23,494 bases of DNA from an uncultured beta proteobacterium (GTDB lineage: Bacteria > Pseudomonadota > Gammaproteobacteria > Burkholderiales > Burkholderiaceae_C), in the NCBI GenBank assembly GCA_903914985.1, contig CAIWRE010000052.1, positions 1 to 23,494 of the forward strand. The letters run 5' to 3'. The position numbers were made by a program, and so were the translations under genes. The stretch's first letter is position 1, and the number at the start of each line of letters is the position of its first letter. This document shows, one piece after another, positions 13,923-22,292 of the stretch. Under the pieces are notes generated by a model that did not search any database, was not told where the DNA came from, and was given only the letters and a program-made list of their open reading frames with translations.

Positions 13923-14963
13923 ATGAAATTTGCAGTTCAATACCCGGCCATCGTTGCGGCCGCCGCGACCGTTTTTGCATTTGGGGCCGCCCAAGCCCAG
14001 GAAATCACAGGTGCTGGCGCCAGCTTTCCTGCTCCGATTTACTCCAAATGGGCCGCAGACTACAACAAGGCTACCGGGGTCAAGGTGAACTACCAGTCCA
14101 TCGGCTCGGGTGGTGGCATCAAACAAATCGACTCTAAGACTGTGGATTTCGGCGCGTCCGATATGCCCCAGACCGACGATGTTTTGAAGTCCAAAGGCCA
14201 GGTGCAGTTTCCAGCTGTGATTGGCGGCACCGTGCCCGTGGTCAATATCAAGGGCATTGCTCCCGGCCAAATGAAGCTTGATGGCCAAACCCTGGGCGAC
14301 ATTTTCCTGGGCAAGATCACACGCTGGGACGACCCTGCGCTCAAAGCCCTGAACCCCGGCCTGCCCTTGCCTGATGCAGCGATTGCACCAGTGCGCCGTG
14401 CAGACGGCTCCGGCACCACCTTCAACTTCACCAACTACCTGAGCCGTGTGCACCCCGAGTGGAAAGCTAAGGTCGGCGAGGGCACCGCAGTGAACTGGCC
14501 CGTGGGCGCGGGCGGCAAGGGCAACGAAGGCGTTTCTGCCTTCGTGAACCGCCTGCCCAACTCGATTGGTTATGTGGAGTACTCCTACGTCAAGCAAAAC
14601 AAGATGACTTACACCTTGTTGAAGAACCGTGACGGCGTGTTCGTTGCACCGGACGATGATGCTTTCAAAGCGGCTGCAGCCGGTGCCGACTGGAACAAGT
14701 CGTTTTACCAACTGATTACCGACCAGCCCGGCAAGAACACCTGGCCCATTTCCACGGCGACCTTCATCTTGATGCACGCCAAGCAGGACAAGCCTGAAAA
14801 GGCGACCGAAGTGCTGAAGTTCTTCAACTGGGCCTACTCCAATGGTGTGAAGGCTGCTGCGGAACTCGACTACGTACCTATGCCTCCGGCAGTGGTTGCG
14901 ACCATCCAGAAGTCCTGGGGTGAAATCAAGGACACCGCTGGCAAACCAGTCGCGTTCAAGTAA
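13923..14963 (+). CDS. pstS: Phosphate ABC transporter, periplasmic phosphate-binding protein
   Basis: PstS captures Pi in the periplasm and delivers it to the PstCA channel. The mature protein begins after a signal peptide (MKFAVQYPAIVAAAATVFAF..., cleavage probably after A-Q-A at residue 25). Phosphate-site motifs are present: TGAGASFPAP at the mature N-terminus, GSGGGIKQI, DFGASDMP, and RADGSGTTFNFT. The full length is 346 residues, normal for the family. The frame is open 22 codons further upstream, but that extension would lie in the promoter and lacks a signal sequence directly after it, so the ATG at 13923 with AAAGG upstream is chosen. It heads the pst-pho operon under a Pho-box promoter. 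Confidence 0.97.
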   Translation: MKFAVQYPAIVAAAATVFAFGAAQAQEITGAGASFPAPIYSKWAADYNKATGVKVNYQSIGSGGGIKQIDSKTVDFGASDMPQTDDVLKSKGQVQFPAVIGGTVPVVNIKGIAPGQMKLDGQTLGDIFLGKITRWDDPALKALNPGLPLPDAAIAPVRRADGSGTTFNFTNYLSRVHPEWKAKVGEGTAVNWPVGAGGKGNEGVSAFVNRLPNSIGYVEYSYVKQNKMTYTLLKNRDGVFVAPDDDAFKAAAAGADWNKSFYQLITDQPGKNTWPISTATFILMHAKQDKPEKATEVLKFFNWAYSNGVKAAAELDYVPMPPAVVATIQKSWGEIKDTAGKPVAFK

Positions 14964-14986
14964 GTTTCCCTCCGCGCATCGCCAGC

Positions 14987-15009
14987 ACCCCGAGCCCCTG
15001 TTCGGTGGT
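14987..15009 (+). terminator. Possible attenuating hairpin between pstS and pstC
   Basis: ACCCCGA (14987-14993) can pair with TCGG-T-GGT (15002-15009) with one bulged T and an 8-nt loop. There is no T-run, so it would not be a full terminator; it might reduce read-through or protect the pstS mRNA 3' end, which would fit the usual excess of PstS over PstCAB. Confidence 0.3.
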
Positions 15010-15041
15010 TTGGCTTGCGCTCATCCAACCACGAGCGGTTC

Positions 15042-16007
15042 ATGACATCCACGCCATCCATCAAACACGCCCGCAGCGGGCCATGGGCTGATCAACTTTT
15101 CGGCTGGGTTGCCAAAGGCTGCGCGCTTTTGACGCTCGGCTTGTTGCTCGCCATCCTCACATCGCTGACCATCAGCGCCTGGCCTGCGATCCACAAGTAC
15201 GGGTTCTCTTTCCTGACCAGCACGGTTTGGGACCCGGTGCAGGAGGAGTTTGGTGGCTTCGTGATGATTTACGGCACGATCGCAACCTCCATCATTGCGT
15301 TGGTGATCGCAGTGCCGGTGAGTTTTGGAATTGCACTGTTTTTAACGGAACTGTCTCCAGCGTGGCTTAAGCGCCCTTTGGGCACTGCCATTGAATTGCT
15401 GGCCGCCGTGCCTTCCATTGTGTATGGCATGTGGGGCTTACTGGTATTTGGGCCGGTGTTGGCTCAATACGTGCAAACGCCCTTGCAGAAAGCCTTTGCT
15501 GGCGTGCCGTACCTGGGTGCGTTGGTTTCGGGTCCGCCCGTGGGTATCGGTTTGCTGTCGGCCGGCATTATTTTGGCCATCATGATCATCCCGTTTATCG
15601 CTGCTGTGATGCGCGACGTGTTTGAGGTAACGCCTCCCTTGCTCAAAGAATCCGCGTATGGCCTGGGTGCTACAACCTGGGAAGTGGTGTCTAAAGTCGT
15701 GTTGCCCTACACCAAGACCGGTGTGATCGGCGGCATCATGCTGGGCCTGGGCCGTGCCATTGGCGAGACCATGGCAGTCACGTTCGTGATCGGTAACTTC
15801 AATCAACTGGATTCACTCAGTTTGTTCCAAGCGGCCAATAGCATCACCTCTGCATTGGCCAATGAATTCGCAGAGGCCGGTGAGGGCCTGCACCAGGCAG
15901 CGCTGATGTACCTGGGCCTGGTCCTGTTCTTTATTACTTTCGTCATCCTGTCCTTGTCCAAGATCTTGCTCTCGCAATTGCGCAAAGGCGAAGGAGCCAA
16001 AACATGA
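15042..16007 (+). CDS. pstC: Phosphate ABC transporter permease PstC
   Basis: One half of the inner-membrane phosphate channel. The 321-residue protein has an N-terminal membrane helix near residues 25-45 and the permease core of five further helices. The cytoplasmic EAA-type loop reads LKESAYGLGATTWEVVSKV and is followed by the PstC signature GLGRAIGETMAV. The family-typical SPAWLKRPLGTAIELLAAVPSIVYG region is also seen. The ATG at 15042 is chosen over a TTG at 15015; a weak GAG lies 6 nt before it. Its TGA overlaps the pstA ATG (ATGA), which couples translation of the two permeases. Confidence 0.96.
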   Translation: MTSTPSIKHARSGPWADQLFGWVAKGCALLTLGLLLAILTSLTISAWPAIHKYGFSFLTSTVWDPVQEEFGGFVMIYGTIATSIIALVIAVPVSFGIALFLTELSPAWLKRPLGTAIELLAAVPSIVYGMWGLLVFGPVLAQYVQTPLQKAFAGVPYLGALVSGPPVGIGLLSAGIILAIMIIPFIAAVMRDVFEVTPPLLKESAYGLGATTWEVVSKVVLPYTKTGVIGGIMLGLGRAIGETMAVTFVIGNFNQLDSLSLFQAANSITSALANEFAEAGEGLHQAALMYLGLVLFFITFVILSLSKILLSQLRKGEGAKT

Positions 16008-16867
16008 TGTCTCCAGCACAAAGCCAGGCCCGCGCGGCTAAATTTGCGGCGCGCAACCGGATCAATAACGTTGCCACTGTGTTGGCACTCTCAGCCATGG
16101 CCTTTGGCCTGTTCTGGCTGTTCTGGATCCTGATTGAGACCGTCCGCTTGGGTATCGGGGGTCTGAACTTGGCCGCTCTGACCCAAATGACGCCTCCGCC
16201 CAACGAAGAGGGCGGTCTGGCCAACGCCATTTACGGTTCCGTGCTGATGGTGAGTCTGGCCACCTTGGTGGGCACGCCCATTGGTGTGATGGCGGGCATT
16301 TATCTGGCTGAGTTTGACCGCACAGGATGGCTTGCCAACCTGACGCGCTTTGTCAACGATATTTTGTTGTCGGCCCCCTCTATCGTGATCGGCCTGTTTG
16401 TGTATGCGATTGCGGTGAGTCCCTTTCATACCTTCTCAGGCGCAGCAGGTGTCCTGGCTTTGGCCTTGATCGTGATTCCGGTGGTCATCCGTACCACTGA
16501 AAACATGCTGCAACTGGTACCCGCCGGCCTGCGCGAAGCCGCATACGCCCTGGGTGCGCCCAAATGGAAAGTCATCATCAGCATCACCTTGAAGGCCGCC
16601 CGTGCGGGTGTGATCACCGGCGTGCTGCTGGCAGTGGCGCGCATTGCCGGAGAGACAGCACCGCTGCTGTTCACGGCATTGAGCAACCAGTTCTGGACCT
16701 CCAGCCTGGGTCAGCCCATGGCAAGCCTGCCGGTCACGATTTTCAAATTCGCCATGAGCCCGTATGAGAACTGGCAGCAGCTTGCCTGGGCCGGTGTGTT
16801 CCTGATCACATTGGCCGTGTTGTCTCTCAATATTGCAGCCCGCGTCCTGACCCGTAGCAAGAGCTAA
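16004..16867 (+). CDS. pstA: Phosphate ABC transporter permease PstA
   Basis: The second permease subunit, 287 residues, pairing with PstC. Seen: an N-terminal membrane helix (about residues 25-46), the permease core with DILLSAPSIVIGLF, the EAA-type loop LREAAYALGAPKWKVII, and the signature ARIAGETAPLLFTA. The start ATG at 16004 overlaps the pstC stop and has an excellent ribosome site, AAGGAG (15991-15996), 7 nt upstream and inside the pstC coding sequence. The next gene, pstB, follows after 36 bp. The gene order pstS-C-A-B-phoU is the standard one. Confidence 0.96.
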   Translation: MMSPAQSQARAAKFAARNRINNVATVLALSAMAFGLFWLFWILIETVRLGIGGLNLAALTQMTPPPNEEGGLANAIYGSVLMVSLATLVGTPIGVMAGIYLAEFDRTGWLANLTRFVNDILLSAPSIVIGLFVYAIAVSPFHTFSGAAGVLALALIVIPVVIRTTENMLQLVPAGLREAAYALGAPKWKVIISITLKAARAGVITGVLLAVARIAGETAPLLFTALSNQFWTSSLGQPMASLPVTIFKFAMSPYENWQQLAWAGVFLITLAVLSLNIAARVLTRSKS

Positions 16868-16903
16868 CAGCACGCGTTCAACCTTCAACGACAAAGTACT
16901 TCT

Positions 16904-17683
16904 ATGCTTAAAACAGAAACCGGCCCCGTTAGCACCAAGATCGCCGTCAAAGACCTGAACTTTTATTACGGCAAGTTCCATGCGCTCAAGGGCATCAACA
17001 TGGACATTCCAGAAGGCAAAGTGACGGCCTTTATTGGACCCTCAGGCTGCGGAAAATCCACCTTGCTGCGAATTTTCAATCGTATGTTTGAGCTCTATCC
17101 TGAGCAACGTGCCGAAGGCCAGGTGGTCTTGGACGGCGAGAACCTGCTGACCAGCAAAGAAGACGTCGCGCTGCTGCGCGCCAAAGTGGGTATGGTGTTC
17201 CAAAAGCCTACGCCGTTTCCGATGTCGATTTACGACAACATCGCTTTCGGTGTGAAGCTGTTTGAGAATTTGAGCAACACCGACATGGAAGAGCGCGTGG
17301 AGTGGGCCTTGCGCAAGTCTGCGCTGTGGACCGAGGTCAAAGACAAGCTGCACCAGAGTGGTTCGAGCCTGTCCGGCGGCCAGCAGCAACGCTTGTGTAT
17401 TGCCCGTGGCATCGCCATCAAGCCCGAAGTCTTGTTGCTCGACGAGCCCTGCTCTGCGTTGGACCCGATTTCCACCGCCAAGGTGGAAGAGTTGATAGTG
17501 GAGCTGAAGAATGACTATACGGTCGTGATCGTGACCCACAACATGCAGCAAGCGGCGCGCTGCAGTGACTACACGGCCTATATGTACTTGGGCGATCTGA
17601 TTGAGTTCGGCGCAACAGAGCAAATGTTTTTCAAGCCCACGCGCAAAGAAACCGAAGACTACATCACTGGCCGTTTCGGCTGA
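16904..17683 (+). CDS. pstB: Phosphate ABC transporter ATP-binding protein PstB
   Basis: The ATPase that drives phosphate import; two copies dock on PstCA at the cytoplasmic face. The protein has 259 residues. Walker A is GPSGCGKST (45-53), the Q-loop region reads GMVFQKPTPFPMSIYDN (the P-T-P-F-P-M form typical of PstB), the ABC signature is LSGGQQQRLCIARG, Walker B with the following loop is LLLDEPCSALDP, and the H-loop is VIVTHNMQQA. All catalytic residues are intact. No clear Shine-Dalgarno sequence is seen before the ATG at 16904. The gene is part of the pst operon and also participates in Pi signalling to PhoR through PhoU. Confidence 0.97.
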   Translation: MLKTETGPVSTKIAVKDLNFYYGKFHALKGINMDIPEGKVTAFIGPSGCGKSTLLRIFNRMFELYPEQRAEGQVVLDGENLLTSKEDVALLRAKVGMVFQKPTPFPMSIYDNIAFGVKLFENLSNTDMEERVEWALRKSALWTEVKDKLHQSGSSLSGGQQQRLCIARGIAIKPEVLLLDEPCSALDPISTAKVEELIVELKNDYTVVIVTHNMQQAARCSDYTAYMYLGDLIEFGATEQMFFKPTRKETEDYITGRFG

Positions 17684-17721
17684 TCGTCCACCCGACTTGA
17701 CCGTAATACCAGGAGATCCCC

Positions 17722-18423
17722 ATGCCCGATAAACACCTCTCTGCACAGTTTGACAGCGAGCTGACCTCGGTGTCCTCCCAGGTGATGGAACTCGGTGGTC
17801 TGGTCGAATCGCAGATTCGTCAGGCCATTTACGCTCTGCAGCATTTCAATTTGGATGCAGCCCACGAGGTTACCGCGAACGAGGCCCGCGTCAACGCCAT
17901 GGAAATTGAGATCGACCGTGACCTGTCCTCCATCATCGCCCGCCGCCAGCCCACGGCTCGTGACTTGCGCCTGCTGATTGCGATTTCCAAGACCACGGCC
18001 AACCTCGAACGGGTCGGCGACGAGGCTGAAAAAATCGCCCGCATGGTGCGCTCCATCATTGAGTCTGGAACACCGCGCGCCTTGCCTTCGCTGGAGCTGC
18101 GCTACGCAGCGGATTTGGCCTCTGGTCTGCTTAACAAGGCATTGGACGCATTTGCTCGTTTGGACGTGAATGCGGCGCTGAGCATCTTGAAAGAAGACGA
18201 TTTGATTGACAAAGAGTTTGACGGCTTTGTGCGAAAACTCATCACCTACATGATGGAAGATCCCCGTACTATCTCGCCGAGCTTGGATTTGTTGTTCCTG
18301 GCCAAAGCCATTGAGCGCATCGGCGACCATGCCAAGAACATTGCCGAATTCATTATTTACGTGGTCAAGGGCGAAGACGTGCGCCATAGCTCCATTGACC
18401 GGATTGAATCAGTCATCAAATGA
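17722..18423 (+). CDS. phoU: Phosphate signalling protein PhoU
   Basis: PhoU connects the Pst transporter to the PhoR kinase and keeps the Pho regulon off when Pi is plentiful; it also influences polyphosphate levels. The 233-residue protein is built of two similar three-helix repeats. Each carries the conserved metal-site helix: ERVGDEAEKIARM (96-108) and ERIGDHAKNIAEF (198-210). The ATG at 17722 has AGGAG 6 nt upstream. The gene begins 38 bp after pstB and its TGA overlaps the phoB ATG, so the sensor-adaptor and response regulator are coupled in one operon. In E. coli phoU is likewise last in pst but phoBR are elsewhere; here they are joined. Confidence 0.97.
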   Translation: MPDKHLSAQFDSELTSVSSQVMELGGLVESQIRQAIYALQHFNLDAAHEVTANEARVNAMEIEIDRDLSSIIARRQPTARDLRLLIAISKTTANLERVGDEAEKIARMVRSIIESGTPRALPSLELRYAADLASGLLNKALDAFARLDVNAALSILKEDDLIDKEFDGFVRKLITYMMEDPRTISPSLDLLFLAKAIERIGDHAKNIAEFIIYVVKGEDVRHSSIDRIESVIK

Positions 18424-19148
18424 GAACCATGCCCTCCGTCCTGGTGGTGGAAGACGAGCCCGCCATTGCTGAGCTGATTGCCGTTAATTTGCGTCACAAC
18501 GGGTTTCGTCCGACCTGGGCCATGGACAGCGTGAGCGCCCAGCGTGAGCTGGACGCCGCCTTGCCCGACCTGATATTGCTTGACTGGATGTTGCCCGGCG
18601 AAAGCGGCTTGTCGCTGGCCAAGCGCTGGCGCGCTAACGAGCGCACCAAAGCGATTCCGCTGATCATGCTGACCGCGCGTGGCGACGAAGCAGACCGCGT
18701 GGCGGGCTTGGATGCAGGGGCCGACGACTACATCTCCAAGCCGTTTTCCACCAAAGAGTTGCTCGCCCGCGTTCGTGCCGTTCTGCGTCGCCACAGTCCC
18801 GAGCAAACCGGTGAAGCGATTGTGATTGCCGGATTGACATTGGATTCCGCTACACACAGGGTATCGTTCGGGCAGCAAGCGCTCAAATTAGGGCCGACCG
18901 AGTTCAAGTTATTGCATTACCTGATGGGGCACGCCGAGCGCGTGCACAGCCGGGGACAGCTGCTGGACAAGGTCTGGGGCGACCATGTGTATATCGAAGA
19001 GCGCACCGTGGACGTGCACGTCAAACGTTTGCGTGAGGCGCTGGGCGCTGCCGGCTCCATGGTGGAAACCGTGCGGGGAGCCGGTTACCGGCTCACTGCC
19101 AAGCCGGTGGTTCCTGTTATCGTCGAGCCCAACACAATGTTGGGATAA
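18420..19148 (+). CDS. phoB: Phosphate response regulator PhoB
   Basis: PhoB is the OmpR-type regulator that binds Pho boxes when phosphorylated by PhoR. The 242-residue protein has a receiver domain with acidic pocket E11/D12, phosphoacceptor D55 (in DLILLDWMLPG), the conserved Thr in LIMLTARGD, and Lys in YISKPFS. The C-terminal winged helix includes LGPTEFKLLHYLM, ERTVDVHVKRLREAL and VRGAGYRL. The ATG at 18420 overlaps the phoU stop; a second ATG at 18429 would remove three residues (M-R-T) and is also possible. A short unconserved tail of about 15 residues follows the winged helix. PhoB is the expected activator of the Pho boxes at 13780-13797 and 13852-13869. Confidence 0.97.
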   Translation: MRTMPSVLVVEDEPAIAELIAVNLRHNGFRPTWAMDSVSAQRELDAALPDLILLDWMLPGESGLSLAKRWRANERTKAIPLIMLTARGDEADRVAGLDAGADDYISKPFSTKELLARVRAVLRRHSPEQTGEAIVIAGLTLDSATHRVSFGQQALKLGPTEFKLLHYLMGHAERVHSRGQLLDKVWGDHVYIEERTVDVHVKRLREALGAAGSMVETVRGAGYRLTAKPVVPVIVEPNTMLG

Positions 19149-19151
19149 ATC

Positions 19152-20546
19152 TTGATTTCACGGATGTTGGGGAGGCTGCTCTCCTTTGCGCTCTTCCAAG
19201 GACTGGGTGCCGTGTTTGGGTGGTGGTTTATCACCACTTTTGTGCCTGACGCTTCTGGTGTGGCGGTGCCCATGCTCTTGTGCGCGGCGATTGCCAGCTA
19301 TTTGTGGCATGTGCTCGATGTGGCCTTGGGCATGCGGGTACTGCAGTGGCTCAGTGAAGGCGCACCGCTGCCGCCGCCTGTAGGGTTCGGTTTGTGGCGC
19401 GAAGTATCAGACCGTATGCGTCGGCTCGCACGCCTGCGGGAACGGGTTGTTCAGCAGCGCGATGACCGGTTTCAGGATTTTTTGGCGGCCATGCAGGCTT
19501 CGCCTAACGGCGTCGTGTTGCTTGATGCTGATTTGCGCATCGAATGGTGCAACCAGTCCGCGCAAAGCCATTTCGGCCTGGATGTCAAACGTGACTTGCT
19601 GCAGCACTTTGGTAATTTGGTGCGTGATCCGGGATTTGCCGCCTATCTGGCCACGGGTGACTTCCAAAACGATGTTCTGATGCCGGGGCGCTCGAGCACT
19701 TCGTCCAAGCCCGTGCGCCTGTCGGTGCACATGCATCCTTATGGGGAAGGGCGCACGCTGTTGCTGTCGCGCGATGTCACTGCTGTCGAGCAGGCAGAAG
19801 CTATGCGCCGTGATTTTGTGGCCAATGTGTCCCATGAAATCCGTACTCCCTTGACCGTGATGGCTGGGTTTGTAGAAACGCTGCAAAGCCTGAATCTGAG
19901 CGAACAAGAGCACGCACGCTATTTGGATTTGATGGCTCAGCAGGCCGAGCGCATGCAGTCGTTGGTGAGTGATCTGCTCACCTTGTCGCGTTTAGAGGGA
20001 AGTCCCTTGCCCTCGGTGCAGGAGTGGGTGCCCATGGCGTCCATTTTTCAGCAATGCCGCCAGGAAGTGACGGAACTCTCCCGCATGCTGTGGGGTCAGC
20101 CCCAACCTCTGGAGTTTGATATTGCCCTTGGCATATCCGTGGCCGGCTCAGCCGCAGAGTTGCACAGCGCCGCACTGAATCTGATTAGCAATGCAGTGCG
20201 CTACACCCCTGCTGGCAAGGGAATTTTTGTGCATTGGAGTGCCAATGAGGATGGCGGGGCCCATTTTTCCGTGCGCGACGAAGGCGTAGGCATTGCCGCA
20301 GAACACATCCCGCGCCTCACCGAGCGTTTTTACCGGGTGGACCGCAGTCGTTCACGCGAAACAGGGGGTACCGGTCTCGGGCTGGCGATCGTCAAACACG
20401 TTGCCCAGCGCCATGGAGCGGAGTTGACCATTGTGAGCCAGCCCGGCCAAGGGGCTACGTTTACCGTGCGTTTTCCCGGTTCTCGCGTCCGCCACGCTGA
20501 GGCTCAGTCGCCGTCTGTGCTCAGCGGCGCTGTAGCAGCCACATAA
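19152..20546 (+). CDS. phoR: Phosphate regulon sensor histidine kinase PhoR
   Basis: PhoR phosphorylates and dephosphorylates PhoB according to Pi state reported by PstSCAB-PhoU. The 464-residue protein has two N-terminal membrane helices (about 8-30 and 37-59) with almost no periplasmic loop, as expected for PhoR, which does not sense periplasmic Pi directly. A PAS domain follows (around 110-215, AMQASPNGVVLLDADLRIEWCN). The H-box is VSHEIRTPLT with His228, the N-box is NLISNAVRYTP, and the G-boxes are DEGVGIA and GGTGLGLAIVKH. The TTG at 19152 with GGGA 6 nt upstream is chosen; an ATG at 19164 is the alternative. It begins 3 bp after the phoB stop. Its last 26 bp overlap the 3' end of the convergent membrane protein gene. 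Confidence 0.95.
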   Translation: MISRMLGRLLSFALFQGLGAVFGWWFITTFVPDASGVAVPMLLCAAIASYLWHVLDVALGMRVLQWLSEGAPLPPPVGFGLWREVSDRMRRLARLRERVVQQRDDRFQDFLAAMQASPNGVVLLDADLRIEWCNQSAQSHFGLDVKRDLLQHFGNLVRDPGFAAYLATGDFQNDVLMPGRSSTSSKPVRLSVHMHPYGEGRTLLLSRDVTAVEQAEAMRRDFVANVSHEIRTPLTVMAGFVETLQSLNLSEQEHARYLDLMAQQAERMQSLVSDLLTLSRLEGSPLPSVQEWVPMASIFQQCRQEVTELSRMLWGQPQPLEFDIALGISVAGSAAELHSAALNLISNAVRYTPAGKGIFVHWSANEDGGAHFSVRDEGVGIAAEHIPRLTERFYRVDRSRSRETGGTGLGLAIVKHVAQRHGAELTIVSQPGQGATFTVRFPGSRVRHAEAQSPSVLSGAVAAT

Positions 20547-22209
20547 GGTCGCCGGCATCTGCCGGGTGCTTGATAAGGGATTTGGGTAGCCACGTTGAAG
20601 CGTCCACCGTCGCAGGCACCTGCCCGTCAGAGTCCGCACTGCTGAGCAGCCAGCTGCATGCCGCCAGGGAACCGCCCTGTACCAACGCAAGGTGCCCATC
20701 CCATTGAAGTGCGGCGATCGGGCCGGTCTCCAATCCCCGTACTTCAATGCACCCTGGTTTGTCGATCTCATGTGAGACCGTTCTAACCACGCTGGCATAG
20801 CCTTGCGTGTAGTCCAGCAGCGGCAGCCACAGTGTGCTCAGCAAAGTCCAGCACCATACGGCACCGCCGGCAGGCAAGGCAAGACTTTTCCAGAGTGCTG
20901 CACGTTGGCGGCTGGTGCGCCAACGTACCAGAGCAAGCCAAAATCCGGTGGCAGCCAACGCAAAGAATAATTCGAGCACAGAAAACTGCGGCACAAAACC
21001 CGGTGCGATTCGCATCACGTTGGCTGCAGGCTGCGGGGGGAATCCGGTGTGCATGGCCAGCCAAACCACCCAAATCGTTAAACCGCAAGCCGAGAAAAAG
21101 AGCAAGGTAAACCAGTCCACCAGGGATGCCATCTGACGCTGGAGCGTAGGCAGGGAAAAAGCCGCCAAACTGGCGATGGCGGGCAGCGCCAGCAGCAAGG
21201 TGCGATCCGACGAGCCCATCATCAATGTCGCTCCCAAGGTCACCGAGACCAGCCAGGTGGACAAGGCAATGTGCCTGTTACCTATATGTTTACGCCAGCG
21301 GATGAGCGCCCAACCTGCCAGTGGCCATGCCGGCCAGAGAAACCACACCAACAGTTGCAGATAGCCGTTCCAGTCGATCCACAGTGCCTGGGGTGGCGTG
21401 ATATTCCAGTGCCAGAGGTGCAAGGAGGTGGCCATGGCAGCGCTATAGATACACGCCATCAGCAAGGTCAAACTGTCACGCCTGTTCCGGATCTGGGCGG
21501 AAGAATTTTTCTCTGTGCCGGGGCTATAGGCGGTAATCGCAGCGCACCCCAGTCCAAACAGGCATGCAAGTGTGGGGGCGCCGCTGAGTGTGAGACCTGC
21601 CAGTCCGAACACTGCTGCGGGGCCCGCCCTGCGCGGATGGAAGGGCAGTGCACAAACGCCATAGAAAAACAGACCTGCAAACCCGAGTTGCGCCAATGCA
21701 GGCGTCGTCTCATGCCCCAGTTGCGCCAAGCCCAGGCAGGCGATCAAGGCCAGTAGCGCGCCGTCGGCCACGGTGCGCGCGTAGTCGTTGGGTTGTGCCT
21801 GGCCACCAAATGCAAAAACGACGGGTTGGGCCTGGGGACTCTTGGCCAAGTAATAGGTGCCATACCACGTTGACATCAGGGCCAGGGCCAGCAGTACGCC
21901 AAAAGGCAGTCGGACCAGCCACAGATTCCAGTCTGCACCCGGGCTCAGTTGAATCATCCATGCGCCCAGCCAGTAAGGTAGAAGCGCGTCATATTCCGAG
22001 GTGATGCCCAGGAGCGTGGGGTGCCACCAATTGGAGTGCCCGGCGGCCAGTTCCGCCATAAATCCCAAGGCAGTCATGTCGGCGCTTTTCCAGCCTTCGC
22101 GCCCGATAAAGCCGGCAAGCACATAGGCAATGCACAAACCCAGCAGGGCTACGCGCGGTAGCCGCTTCACAGCAGCCTGGGTGACAACGGCGGGAGTGGT
22201 GGTTTGCAC
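20521..22209 (-). CDS. Large polytopic membrane protein, GT-C/ArnT-like (uncertain)
   Basis: A 562-residue protein with about ten to twelve hydrophobic helices and a short soluble C-terminus. I do not recognise a precise family. The first hydrophobic segment (about 19-36) is followed by an acidic loop G-R-E-G-W-K-S-A-D-M (Glu38, Asp44), and then an H-P-T-L-L-G segment and L-L-P-Y-W-L-G-A. This is the topology of GT-C glycosyltransferases of the ArnT/PMT type, which take a lipid-linked sugar donor and use an acidic residue in the first outer loop. Substrate unknown. The start is a GTG at 22209 with no good ribosome site, only about 17 bp beyond the rpmE terminator, so either a later start or read-through is likely. 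Its 3' end overlaps phoR by 26 bp in convergent orientation. Confidence 0.7.
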   Translation of the reverse strand: MQTTTPAVVTQAAVKRLPRVALLGLCIAYVLAGFIGREGWKSADMTALGFMAELAAGHSNWWHPTLLGITSEYDALLPYWLGAWMIQLSPGADWNLWLVRLPFGVLLALALMSTWYGTYYLAKSPQAQPVVFAFGGQAQPNDYARTVADGALLALIACLGLAQLGHETTPALAQLGFAGLFFYGVCALPFHPRRAGPAAVFGLAGLTLSGAPTLACLFGLGCAAITAYSPGTEKNSSAQIRNRRDSLTLLMACIYSAAMATSLHLWHWNITPPQALWIDWNGYLQLLVWFLWPAWPLAGWALIRWRKHIGNRHIALSTWLVSVTLGATLMMGSSDRTLLLALPAIASLAAFSLPTLQRQMASLVDWFTLLFFSACGLTIWVVWLAMHTGFPPQPAANVMRIAPGFVPQFSVLELFFALAATGFWLALVRWRTSRQRAALWKSLALPAGGAVWCWTLLSTLWLPLLDYTQGYASVVRTVSHEIDKPGCIEVRGLETGPIAALQWDGHLALVQGGSLAACSWLLSSADSDGQVPATVDASTWLPKSLIKHPADAGDLMWLLQRR

Positions 22210-22225
22210 GGATCAAATTTTCAAT

Positions 22226-22258
22226 AAAAAAAGCAGCCAGGAAACCCGGGCTGCTTTT
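22226..22258 (-). terminator. Rho-independent terminator of rpmE
   Basis: On the minus strand AAAAGCAGCC (22258-22249) pairs with GGCTGCTTTT (22238-22229), a perfect 10-bp stem with a 10-nt loop, followed by a T7 run (22232-22226). It begins 34 bp after the rpmE stop. The A-run and T-run on both sides could also make it work in the plus direction. Confidence 0.9.
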
Positions 22259-22292
22259 CGCGCAGAAGACCGGACAAATGCCCGGAACCCAC

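Noticed and set aside
13890..14780. Long minus-strand open frame opposite pstS
   Set aside because: Shadow of a strongly conserved gene with no motif of its own.
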